Shown here piece after piece: positions 26,643 through 33,847 of a DNA stretch of 48,135 nucleotides. Source of the DNA: a virus. The position numbers were made by a program, and so were the translations under genes. The notes under the pieces were generated by a model. The model was not told where the DNA came from. It saw only the letters and a program-made list of their open reading frames with translations, and ran no database searches. Positions within the stretch are counted from its first letter, which is position 1, and every line of letters begins with the position of its first letter. Location: IMG/VR virus record IMGVR_UViG_3300032326_000080, positions 1-48,135 of that record. The stretch is one strand, 5' to 3'.

Positions 26643-27379
26643 TGGCAAAAATAGATAAAAATACTGGAAGGGTAACTGTTCAAAAAGGAGATACTCCTGC
26701 AAAAATTGCAAAAGATCTTTCTGCACAACTTAAACAACAAGTAACTACAAAACAAGTTCAACAAGCAATAACACAAAATAAAACTTTGGCTGCTAGACAG
26801 AAAGCAGGAACAACTGTTTTGTTCTCTGGTACAAATTTTAAGTTTGCTCCTGGAATTAAACAAGAAAAAACAAACAATCCTCCACCCCCAGATACAGGAT
26901 CTATTAGTTCAGAACCAGTAGTTCAACTTCCTCCACCACCACCACAAATGGTTAGGGTTCCAGAAAGAGACGTAGTTAGTCTTGCACAAGAAACCGTAAG
27001 TGCAGAAACAATAACTAATTTGTTATTTGAAAACGTTGGGGCTAACGAGTTAACTAAGTTTGTTAGACACGATACAGTCGAGGGTATAAATCCATACTAT
27101 GATGTTATATCTAACCTATCAGATATTAAAAGAAAATTTGACCCTTCTAACCTTATATCCCTTCAAAAAACTACTTCATCACTTTTTGACATATTCCCTA
27201 TTAAATTACAAGATAAGATACCTTCTGATGCATACCTTTTAGAAAATAATTTAACTAATTTTGTATATATAGATACTAATGGAGATCTTGTTATTGAGGT
27301 TGTTAACCTAAAAGATTCTGAAATTGTAGAAATTGAAATAGACACAAGTGGTACAATATTTGAAGTGGATGAATCATGA
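26642..27379 (+). CDS. Tail protein with LysM-like N terminus
   Basis: 245 residues, GTG start overlapping the preceding stop (TAGTG). Residues about 9-60 look like a divergent LysM-type module (GRVTVQKGDTPAKIAKDL, then TTVLFSG), a fold that binds peptidoglycan glycan strands. A Pro-rich linker with runs of 4-5 prolines follows (about residues 80-105), and the rest is a mixed domain with RVPERDVVSLAQE and acidic C-terminal strands. In the tail block between hub and fibre-like proteins it may help anchor the tip to the host wall. LysM identity is by pattern only, so moderate confidence. Confidence 0.45.
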   Translation: MAKIDKNTGRVTVQKGDTPAKIAKDLSAQLKQQVTTKQVQQAITQNKTLAARQKAGTTVLFSGTNFKFAPGIKQEKTNNPPPPDTGSISSEPVVQLPPPPPQMVRVPERDVVSLAQETVSAETITNLLFENVGANELTKFVRHDTVEGINPYYDVISNLSDIKRKFDPSNLISLQKTTSSLFDIFPIKLQDKIPSDAYLLENNLTNFVYIDTNGDLVIEVVNLKDSEIVEIEIDTSGTIFEVDES

Positions 27380-28503
27380 TAACAAATAACGGAAAACAGA
27401 TTATTGCAAAGTTCCTACTTGGACAAGCACCTGCTTTTGCTACCCATATAGCCGCTGGAAGCGGTCCTAAGCCACTAGAAACGGGAGAGCCATCATTAGT
27501 ATCAGCCTCCGTACAATCTCTTGATTTTGAGGTTTTTAGGGTTCCTATCATAGCCAAGGGTTTTGTTAAAGAGAACAATGTAGAAAAAATTGTATTTAAA
27601 GCAGAAATGCCAACAAGCCAAAGATACCTTATATCAGAGGTTGGACTATACCCAGCAGGGGCAAACTCTGTTGCTGGAAAATATGATAGCAAACTTATAG
27701 TTACCTTTAGCCCTATTGAACAATGGTCTTATGTTGCAACTGGAGCAGCGTCACCAGTTTTATTACAGCCAAACGGCGCAATTGACAGCGGAGACAATAA
27801 CAGCAATATCACAACAACCACTCCAGCGCAATTTGTTAACTCTGACTCAGATATCTTTAATAACAATACAAGAAAGATAAGACAAGAACCCCCAAGATTA
27901 TTAAGCAAAGCATTGATGGTAAGCGGAAGTAGTTCTTACATAAACTCATCCTATACTATACCAGCAGGCGCGGCATACTTAGAAAATTCTACATTAAATT
28001 TTGATCTAAGTAGAAATAACCCTACAGACAAAATTAAAATAGCACTAAGCCTAGTAAGTAAAGTTTTTAGTCAAAACACAAACCCAGATAACGTTAGAAT
28101 AGTAGTTCAGTTTATAAATAATGTTTCTAACATTGACTCAGAGCGTCCAAAGGCAACTCTGAATATAGGACTTACCTCTGCAGATTTTACACAAGATGCT
28201 TCAGCAAACAGATACCTTGTAGTCACAAGAGATATATCAGAACTAATTAAAGATGATAATTTCTCTTTTGCTAATATTAACTATATCAAGATATTTACTT
28301 CTGTATTAAGTTCAGGGGTACCTACAAACAACTACTTTGTTATTTATGACGGTATAAGAATAGAAAATATATCTACTTTAAACCCTCTTTATTCACTAGT
28401 AGGATATAATCTAATATCTACACAGAATGCTTTACCTATTTTAAAATCAGAAAATACTAATAACTATATTGAATATAGGTTTGGATTAGGCGTAGATAGT
28501 TAA
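27376..28503 (+). CDS. Tail fibre-like protein
   Basis: 375 residues, starting in an ATGA overlap. The N terminus (ITNNGKQIIAKFLLGQAPAFATHIAAGSG) and RYLISEVGLYPAG are typical of an N-terminal attachment module found in actinophage minor tail proteins of this genome position. The remainder (about 170-375) is a beta-rich region with a jelly-roll-like order (ENSTLNFDLSR, then KIKIALSLVSK, YFVIYDGIRIEN) suggesting a carbohydrate-binding head. It ends with a TAATG overlap into the next gene. It is probably part of the tail-tip fibre set; the receptor is unknown. Confidence 0.5.
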   Translation: MITNNGKQIIAKFLLGQAPAFATHIAAGSGPKPLETGEPSLVSASVQSLDFEVFRVPIIAKGFVKENNVEKIVFKAEMPTSQRYLISEVGLYPAGANSVAGKYDSKLIVTFSPIEQWSYVATGAASPVLLQPNGAIDSGDNNSNITTTTPAQFVNSDSDIFNNNTRKIRQEPPRLLSKALMVSGSSSYINSSYTIPAGAAYLENSTLNFDLSRNNPTDKIKIALSLVSKVFSQNTNPDNVRIVVQFINNVSNIDSERPKATLNIGLTSADFTQDASANRYLVVTRDISELIKDDNFSFANINYIKIFTSVLSSGVPTNNYFVIYDGIRIENISTLNPLYSLVGYNLISTQNALPILKSENTNNYIEYRFGLGVDS

Positions 28504-28985
28504 TGGCTAAAATAAAGGTGCCAGTTGAGAACTTGCCCCCACCAAATTATCTGGGTAATCACTATATAAGATTTAGAGTATCTTCAGAAGATAGAAACAG
28601 CATTTCTGAATGGTCTAGGCTTTTTAAAATAGAAAGCAAAGGTCAAATATTCCCTTTAGAATCAAACTATAGTATTGTAACTGCTTCTGGAGTATTAAAT
28701 TTAATTTGGGATACTCCGTCTATATATAATACTGGCCCATCAGCAGTAGGAGCGTCAGTACTTCATACACACCAAAGTGAGTTTAAACTTCACGATTCTG
28801 ACATATTTATTAAAATTAACGGGGGTTCTTATAGTTACTATGGAAGATCAAGGGACAACTCTTTTTCTACCGTAATACCTCCTGGAACGTCAACAATGCA
28901 GGTATGCATTCAATCAGCAAATTACCCACCAACAAGGTCAGATAAATTTAAAATATTTGAAACAACAGTTATACCAGTACCCTGA
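28503..28985 (+). CDS. Minor tail protein, Ig/fibronectin-like
   Basis: 160 residues. LGNHYIRFRVSSEDRNSISEWSRLFKIE is a fibronectin/Ig-like strand pattern that recurs in short minor tail proteins of actinophages, and the chain is beta-rich to the end. It follows the fibre-like protein with a 1-nt TAATG overlap. It probably decorates or bridges the tail fibre. No catalytic motif. Confidence 0.45.
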   Translation: MAKIKVPVENLPPPNYLGNHYIRFRVSSEDRNSISEWSRLFKIESKGQIFPLESNYSIVTASGVLNLIWDTPSIYNTGPSAVGASVLHTHQSEFKLHDSDIFIKINGGSYSYYGRSRDNSFSTVIPPGTSTMQVCIQSANYPPTRSDKFKIFETTVIPVP

Positions 28986-28991
28986 TATAAT
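28983..28991 (+). promoter_or_regulatory. Extended -10 promoter TGATATAAT
   Basis: Its TGA is also the stop codon of the upstream gene. Start near 28998; TAGGAG lies before the ATG at 29007. Confidence 0.5.
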
Positions 28992-29006
28992 TAACTAGGA
29001 GATAAA

Positions 29007-29429
29007 ATGGCAGCAATACCCTTACCAGAGCGTGGGCAACCACTAGACGTAAACTATATTTATGATATGGTCAGTCAAATTAATTCAATTGCTAACACAA
29101 TTGCTATTAGGGCTACCTCTACATCAAAGGTTAATGAAAATACAGACACTACCAGCAATTTAAAGATGTTTTCAGCAACTAAGACTTTAAGCACAACAAA
29201 CGCATCAGGAAATACAACTGAGTCATTTTTCTTCACATACCCAGAGTTTAAGTTTACCCCAGTAGTAACAGCAACAATTATAAATAATACAGGTTCTACT
29301 ACTGGAGACGATGTAATATGTACATTAAGAAATGTTGGAACATCCAGAGCAGAAGGGGTAGTAAGATTTAATACCTCTGGTGCTGTAAATTTATCAGTAA
29401 GTGTAATAGCAATCGGCATAGCGCCTTAA
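29007..29429 (+). CDS. Small tail/fibre-tip-like protein
   Basis: 140 residues. The N terminus (PLPERGQPLDVNYIYDMVSQINSIANTI) looks like a trimerising helix typical of short fibre proteins, followed by Ser/Thr/Asn-rich beta strands (FFFTYPEFKFTPVVTATIINN, then RVVRF-like strands) without enzymatic motifs. The helix-then-beta-head layout resembles phage receptor-binding tip proteins. It is the last gene of the tail block, with its own promoter. The role is inferred from layout and position. Confidence 0.45.
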   Translation: MAAIPLPERGQPLDVNYIYDMVSQINSIANTIAIRATSTSKVNENTDTTSNLKMFSATKTLSTTNASGNTTESFFFTYPEFKFTPVVTATIINNTGSTTGDDVICTLRNVGTSRAEGVVRFNTSGAVNLSVSVIAIGIAP

Positions 29430-29433
29430 GATA

Positions 29434-29442
29434 TGATATACT
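29434..29442 (+). promoter_or_regulatory. Extended -10 promoter TGATATACT
   Basis: It ends 10 nt before the ATG at 29452; the leader would be about 3 nt, nearly leaderless, with no Shine-Dalgarno. It marks the boundary from tail genes to replication genes. Confidence 0.5.
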
Positions 29443-29451
29443 TTCTCAACT

Positions 29452-29670
29452 ATGGCAAAAATAATTAACAATAAGCACATTGAGTGCAGCAAGTGTGAAG
29501 GAAGAATGCTAGTAGATAGAGTTTTTTCTTCCTACGATCACTTAGAACTATATTGTTTAGTTTGTGGAAAAAGAGAAATGTATAATCATCCAGATAGACA
29601 TGGAGAAGTTGCTCAGTGGATAATGAAAGCCGAAAAGACCAGAGCCAAGATACTTGGAAGCAATCTATAA
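29452..29670 (+). CDS. Small zinc-ribbon protein
   Basis: 72 residues with two CxxC knuckles: CSKC at about residues 8-11 and CLVC about 20 residues later, the treble/zinc-ribbon spacing, followed by a HPDRHGEVAQWIMKAE helix. Zinc ribbons of this size in phages are often nucleic-acid or protein-interaction modules. It is first in the group leading to DnaB and probably read from a nearly leaderless mRNA. The function is unknown. Confidence 0.65.
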   Translation: MAKIINNKHIECSKCEGRMLVDRVFSSYDHLELYCLVCGKREMYNHPDRHGEVAQWIMKAEKTRAKILGSNL

Positions 29671-30161
29671 AACCAAGTTCTAAAATATTCTTTTTTAATA
29701 AAGAACTAGTAAGATTAATTCATTTTAATCGTGCCAATGATATATGTGAAATTTATAATTTTATAAAAGATAAAGAGCAAACCCTATTATATTCAGACTT
29801 TAAAAAACATAGAAAAAGAGCATACACAGTTAAAAATACTGTAAAAATATTTGGAAGATCTAGAATACAGTTAGAAAGATGGATTGCAAAAGGGTTGGTA
29901 GATCCACCAACTGGGGCAGTTGCTGGGGGTAAAAGAATATTTGGAGAATATGCTTACTACTCAGAAGAGGACCTATTTACAATTAGGTCAACTATTGCTA
30001 CAATAAGTATAGGTAGACCAAGAAAAGACGGTAGGGTTAATGCATCAAAAAATATTCCTACTGAAAAAGAGTTGCGTTCTTTGATTGGAGATGCTATTAT
30101 GTTATATACAAGAACTAAGGATGGGGAATATATCCCTGTTTGGGCAGAAGAAACGTGGTAA
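29616..30161 (+). CDS. MerR-like helix-turn-helix protein
   Basis: 181 residues from a GTG at 29616 backed by GGAGAAG, overlapping the zinc-ribbon gene by 55 nt; no better start exists downstream. Residues about 69-125 (RAYTVKNTVKIFGRSRIQLERWIAKGLVDPP, then GGKRIFGEYAYYSEEDLFTIR) read as a MerR-type winged HTH: recognition helix, wing with basic residues, then the second helix. The rest is basic and helical. It may be a phage transcriptional regulator or a replication/partition-type DNA-binding protein. No effector domain is seen. Confidence 0.55.
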   Translation: MDNESRKDQSQDTWKQSIKPSSKIFFFNKELVRLIHFNRANDICEIYNFIKDKEQTLLYSDFKKHRKRAYTVKNTVKIFGRSRIQLERWIAKGLVDPPTGAVAGGKRIFGEYAYYSEEDLFTIRSTIATISIGRPRKDGRVNASKNIPTEKELRSLIGDAIMLYTRTKDGEYIPVWAEETW

Positions 30162-30163
30162 AT

Positions 30164-30364
30164 ATGTCTGACAAAACAACAGTATCCGTAACACTAGGGT
30201 ATACATTAAATTTAGGTAATTTTCAAAGTCTTAGATTAGATCTAGGATGTACAGATTTTGTTCGAGAAGGCGAAGACAAAGATGCAGCAATGGAAAGAAT
30301 ATATGAGTTTATTGAATCAAAGGTTGTTGCTAAAATTGAGGAAGCCAAGAAAGAAATAGAGTAG
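30164..30364 (+). CDS. Hypothetical small protein
   Basis: 66 residues from the ATG at 30164; an in-frame TTG at 30140 would add 8 residues but overlaps the upstream gene. Strand-rich start (TVSVTLGYTLNLGNFQSLRLDLGCTDF) followed by an acidic/basic C-terminal helix. Similar short proteins with a VTLGxTLNLGNF opening occur in many actinophages just before replication genes, but I do not know their function. Its stop overlaps the next GTG as TAGTG. Confidence 0.65.
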   Translation: MSDKTTVSVTLGYTLNLGNFQSLRLDLGCTDFVREGEDKDAAMERIYEFIESKVVAKIEEAKKEIE

Positions 30365-30669
30365 TGGCAGAAAAGCAATTACGTCATGCACTACTTACGA
30401 GATATAAAAAATTGGCTATTTCTAATAGCATTGATATTAATATTAATATTCACGTAGAGCAATGGGCTGCAGATTCTTTGATAGAGTCTTACGGTTTAGA
30501 TATGTGCTATGAAATGTTAGATTATTATTTTAGAATATCTGAAACTCCTTCTTGGAAGTGGTTTGCAAATAATGCAGATAAATTATATAAAAACTTGCAA
30601 GGTAAAAAAGAAGATGATAGAATTAGAGAGTTGATGAAACAACAAGCAAAAGATTGGTTAAATAAATAA
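30364..30669 (+). CDS. Hypothetical protein next to DnaB, possible helicase loader
   Basis: 101 residues, GTG start overlapping the preceding stop. Almost entirely helical, basic, with WAADSLIESYGLDMCYEMLDYYF and WKWFANNADKLYKNL, ending four codons after an acidic/basic QQAKDW stretch. The position directly before a DnaB-type helicase (TAATG overlap) suggests a loader or replisome partner. No ATPase motif is present, unlike DnaC, so this is only a hint. Confidence 0.55.
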   Translation: MAEKQLRHALLTRYKKLAISNSIDININIHVEQWAADSLIESYGLDMCYEMLDYYFRISETPSWKWFANNADKLYKNLQGKKEDDRIRELMKQQAKDWLNK

Positions 30670-31895
30670 TGTCAGCAGATCTAGAGGGTAAAGTATTATC
30701 TGCTGTATTAAAAGATAAGCAAATACACATATTATTACAAGCAAATCCAGATTCTTTATTTAAGACCCACAAAGATGTATGGGACTTTATTAGAACATAT
30801 CAAGAACAAAATAGTTCAGTACCCCCAATTAATTTAGTAATAGAAAAATTTAGAGATTTTGATCCAGTTGGAGAAATTGGTGGCACAAAACATCATCTAG
30901 AAGAATTAAGAACAGAACATCTACAAAGTAGTTTAAGTAATGTACTTATGGATACAGCAGGAAAGTTAAAATTAAATCAACCAGTAGAAGCACTAAACAG
31001 TATTATTTCTAAGACTGCTGATCTAAAAAGAATTACTGCAGAGATTAGAGATATTGATGCTGTAGATATAGATGATGCTGTAGCATACTATGAACACGTA
31101 AAGGAGATGCATGATCAAGGCATTCACGGTATTCAAACAGGTCTTGCAGGTTTTGACAACTATCTTCCTGCGGGTATTACTGCTGGTCAGTTTGGCATTC
31201 TTCTTGCTTATCCTGCTATTGGTAAGTCTTGGCTCGCACTTTTTATGGCTGTTCAAGCATGGAAGAACGGAAGAAAACCGCTTTTTGTTTCTTTAGAAAT
31301 GACAGAGTCAGAAGTTCGTAATCGTGCATATACAATTATGGGTCAAGGAATGTGGTCACATAGAAAATTAAGTTCTGGAATTATTGATACAGAATCATTT
31401 AAGAATTGGGGCAAGACTCACTTAGAAAGAATGCCGTCTTTTCACATAGTTTCTAATGATGGATTAGGGGAAGTGTCTCCATCAATTTTGCGGGGTAAGA
31501 TAGATCAATATAAACCAGACATAGTATTTGTTGACTATATTCAATTAATGCAATCAAATAACTATACTGATAATGAAGTAGTAAAGATTAAGAATATATC
31601 TAGAGAATTAAAGATCCTTGCTATATCTGAACAAGTTCCTATTGTAGCAATTGCATCAGCAACACCAGATGATGCAACTGACATGTATACCGTTCCATCA
31701 CTTGGACAGGTAGCATGGTCAAGACAATTGGCTTATGATGCAGATTGGGTATTGGCATTAGGTCGTGCACAGGGAAGTAGTATTTTAGAGTGTGTCTTTA
31801 GAAAAAACCGTCATGGATTTTGTGGAGAGTTTATGATAGATATAGATTTTGACTCTGGAAGGTTTATGTATAAGGATACTGAGGGAATTGCTTAA
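30669..31895 (+). CDS. dnaB: DnaB-like replicative helicase
   Basis: 408 residues, about the size of phage DnaB helicases. Seen: an N-terminal helical domain (residues 1-110), then the RecA-like core with a Walker A that reads AYPAIGKS (residues 180-187), deviating from GxxxxGK[ST] in the first position, an LFVSLEM H2 motif, and Walker B as PDIVFVDYIQL followed by the expected acidic residue pattern. A final RKNRHGFCGEF segment matches the arginine-finger/H4 region. It unwinds DNA ahead of the DnaE polymerase. It is in the replication block with primase downstream. Confidence 0.88.
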   Translation: MSADLEGKVLSAVLKDKQIHILLQANPDSLFKTHKDVWDFIRTYQEQNSSVPPINLVIEKFRDFDPVGEIGGTKHHLEELRTEHLQSSLSNVLMDTAGKLKLNQPVEALNSIISKTADLKRITAEIRDIDAVDIDDAVAYYEHVKEMHDQGIHGIQTGLAGFDNYLPAGITAGQFGILLAYPAIGKSWLALFMAVQAWKNGRKPLFVSLEMTESEVRNRAYTIMGQGMWSHRKLSSGIIDTESFKNWGKTHLERMPSFHIVSNDGLGEVSPSILRGKIDQYKPDIVFVDYIQLMQSNNYTDNEVVKIKNISRELKILAISEQVPIVAIASATPDDATDMYTVPSLGQVAWSRQLAYDADWVLALGRAQGSSILECVFRKNRHGFCGEFMIDIDFDSGRFMYKDTEGIA

Positions 31896-31903
31896 ATACA
31901 AGA

Positions 31904-31909
31904 TATAAT
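31904..31909 (+). promoter_or_regulatory. -10 promoter, leaderless start at 31916
   Basis: TATAAT ends at 31909, exactly 7 nt before the A of the ATG at 31916. No Shine-Dalgarno, TG extension or -35 is seen. Confidence 0.55.
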
Positions 31910-31915
31910 TTAAGT

Positions 31916-32230
31916 ATGACTTACAGCCACAAAAGAATAGAGAAGTTTTCCCTAGAGGGTGAGATCTTTGACGACTCTCATATCTCAAGATTAAAAGATC
32001 AATATATTTTTATGGTCGTTAATGGAATGAGAAATAAAGGCTACGTTCCTAGGTACGACATTGACACAGACTTTACTATAAGTTATAATGGTAAGACATT
32101 TGATTTTAAATTATCGGTTTACGGAGTGCATGTTGGAAAAGGTAAAGCAAAATGTATACTAGGAATAGACAAGAACACAATCGTTCAATCTCTTACTACT
32201 CAGAAAACCAAATCAGAAGAAGTCTTTTAG
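31916..32230 (+). CDS. Hypothetical protein, leaderless, overlapping primase
   Basis: 104 residues, unknown. Mixed alpha/beta with a basic N terminus (HKRIEKFSLEGEIFDDSHISRLKDQY) and a FTISYNGKTFDFKLSVYGVHVGKGKAKCILGI segment with beta hairpins. The ATG is at the predicted +1. Its 3' 79 bases overlap the primase gene in another frame, which is long for a phage overlap; the C-terminal 25 residues may therefore be constrained mainly by the primase frame. Position between helicase and primase suggests a replication-linked accessory. Confidence 0.5.
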   Translation: MTYSHKRIEKFSLEGEIFDDSHISRLKDQYIFMVVNGMRNKGYVPRYDIDTDFTISYNGKTFDFKLSVYGVHVGKGKAKCILGIDKNTIVQSLTTQKTKSEEVF

Positions 32231-33105
32231 CCTCTGGCATAGACATAGTATCAGAAGTAGATATAGATTTTATTATTTACTGCCCATTTCACAATAACTC
32301 AAGAACACCTGCTGCAGAAATACACAAAACAAATGGAATGTTTTACTGCTTTGCTTGTCAAGAAACAAAGGAACTTACAGAAGTTATTATGCAGGCCTCT
32401 GGCAGATCATACTTTGAAGCAGCAAGACTTATTGACTCTAAATCAGATGATAGAAATTTAGTAGAAGTATTACAAGAAACATTAGATAAAAAAGTAGAAT
32501 TTAAAGAGTATGATTTAGAAGTGATAGAAAGATTACATCAAAGTGTATTTACAAGTTCAAAGGCTATTAAGTATTATCAGGATAGAAAGATAGATAAAGA
32601 TAGTGTAGTTAAGTATAAACTTGGATACTCCGAAAAACAGGACATGGTAACCATTCCAGTTTATTCACCAGATGGCATGTGCTTAGGATTTGTTGGCAGA
32701 TCAACAGAAGGCAAGGTATTTAAAAACACACCTGGCTTACCTAAAAGCAAAACTTTATTTAATTTACAAAGAGCAAAGAGATATGACAAAGTTTTTGTTG
32801 TAGAATCATCCTTTGATGCAATAAGGCTAGAGCAGGTGGGTGTTCATGCTGTTGCAACCTTGGGTGCTACTATTTCAAAAGAACAAAGAAAACTTCTAAA
32901 GCAATACTTTAATCAAGTTATAGTTTTAGGAGATAACGATGAGGCTGGTCAAAATATGTCAAAGAAAATGATTGCATATTTTGGAACAGGTTGTATGGCT
33001 CCACCACTTCCAGAGGGTATAAAGGATGTGTCCGATTTGTCTAATGAAGACTTAAAAAACTTTGTATATAGATTTGACGACATGCTATCCTCTATGCTAA
33101 AATAG
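32152..33105 (+). CDS. DNA primase (CHC2 zinc finger + TOPRIM)
   Basis: 317 residues, shorter than cellular DnaG because the C-terminal helicase-binding domain is absent. Seen: a CHC2-type zinc site with CPFH (about residue 44), then CFAC about 25 residues later; next the RNA polymerase core with KLGYSEKQDMVTIPVYSPDGMCLGFVGRS; then TOPRIM with VFVVESSFDAIRLEQ (catalytic Glu) and VVLGDNDEAGQ-type DxD (VLGDNDEAGQN). This makes RNA primers for the DnaE polymerase. The start at 32152 is the only standard one in frame, backed by GGAAAAGG, and overlaps the upstream gene by 79 nt. Confidence 0.87.
   Translation: MYTRNRQEHNRSISYYSENQIRRSLLASGIDIVSEVDIDFIIYCPFHNNSRTPAAEIHKTNGMFYCFACQETKELTEVIMQASGRSYFEAARLIDSKSDDRNLVEVLQETLDKKVEFKEYDLEVIERLHQSVFTSSKAIKYYQDRKIDKDSVVKYKLGYSEKQDMVTIPVYSPDGMCLGFVGRSTEGKVFKNTPGLPKSKTLFNLQRAKRYDKVFVVESSFDAIRLEQVGVHAVATLGATISKEQRKLLKQYFNQVIVLGDNDEAGQNMSKKMIAYFGTGCMAPPLPEGIKDVSDLSNEDLKNFVYRFDDMLSSMLK
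33074..33103 (+). promoter_or_regulatory. Promoter TTGACG-N18-TAAAAT (extended)
   Basis: A -35 TTGACG (33074-33079) and TGC-TAAAAT (33095-33103) with 18-nt spacing lie inside the 3' end of the primase gene. It should drive the ssDNA-binding protein gene, leaving a leader of about 40 nt ending in AAGGAG. Confidence 0.65.
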
Positions 33106-33148
33106 ATACAAGGCTCATTTACAGAGCAAACATTAAGGAGAAAAAAGT

Positions 33149-33799
33149 ATGTCAATTATAAAAGGTCTAAAAAACATTGAAGCAATTATTGATAAGCCAA
33201 AATCAAATGTTTCAGGAGAAAAGGTAAGTTGGCTAAAATTAGATGATGGTCAAAGTACCCAAATAAGATTCATTAGTGAATTAGATGCAGACTCACCAAC
33301 GTATGACGAAAAGCGTGGTCTTGCAATTGTTGTAAGTGAACACTCAAACCCAGATGACTATAAGCGTAAATCTGTTTGTACAACAGACACACAAGGTCGT
33401 TGCTTTGGTTGTGAAATGTTTAGAAAAGATCCAAAGAGTGGATGGAGAGCACGTCTAAGATTCTATTGCAACGTATTAGTTGATAATGGAATTGATGCAC
33501 CACATGTTGCAGTATGGAGCATGGGAGTAAGCAAGGCTGCTACTTTCAACACAATTAGAGAATACGCGTCAGATTCTCCAAGTATTTCAAATATGACTTG
33601 GAAATTAAAACGTAATGGCAAGGGAACAGAAACTAACTACGTATTGCTTCCACAAAAGCAAGACTCAGATCCATTTAATTGGGGTACTTATGAATACCCT
33701 AACTTAGAAAAGGTTGTTAGAGAAGTACCTTATGCAGATCAAGAAAATTTTTACATTGGTTTTAGTAACCAAGCAACCTCAACATCTGTTGACTGGTAA
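33149..33799 (+). CDS. Putative ssDNA-binding protein, gp32-like
   Basis: 216 residues between primase and polymerase. Seen: a basic N-terminal region (KPKSNVSGEKVSWLKLDDGQSTQIRF), a zinc-type site with CTTDTQGRCFGCEM, then WRARLRFYCNVLVDNG, and a C terminus ending in an acidic and aromatic-rich stretch. The QxRF-type strand followed by a Cys-rich loop is typical of phage ssDNA-binding proteins in this position. It has its own strong promoter, AAGGAG and a following hairpin, consistent with stoichiometric production. A second, OB-fold SSB is encoded at 46421. Confidence 0.6.
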   Translation: MSIIKGLKNIEAIIDKPKSNVSGEKVSWLKLDDGQSTQIRFISELDADSPTYDEKRGLAIVVSEHSNPDDYKRKSVCTTDTQGRCFGCEMFRKDPKSGWRARLRFYCNVLVDNGIDAPHVAVWSMGVSKAATFNTIREYASDSPSISNMTWKLKRNGKGTETNYVLLPQKQDSDPFNWGTYEYPNLEKVVREVPYADQENFYIGFSNQATSTSVDW

Positions 33800-33805
33800 A
33801 CAATT

Positions 33806-33829
33806 TGGGGGAGCGAAATATCTCCCCCA
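33806..33829 (+). terminator. Hairpin after ssDNA-binding protein gene
   Basis: TGGGGGAG (33806-33813) pairs with CTCCCCCA (33822-33829), 8 bp, loop of 8 nt. The following TCACATTAAGG is not T-rich, so termination may be partial; the next gene has no obvious promoter between and must rely on read-through. Confidence 0.55.
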
Positions 33830-33847
33830 TCACATTAAGGATTAAAT

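Noticed and set aside
27303-27692. 129-aa antisense frame
   Set aside because: Lies across two confident + strand tail genes; no promoter or ribosome site.
30140-30163. TTG start for the 66-aa protein
   Set aside because: It overlaps the upstream gene and lacks a ribosome site; the ATG at 30164 gives the conserved-looking start.
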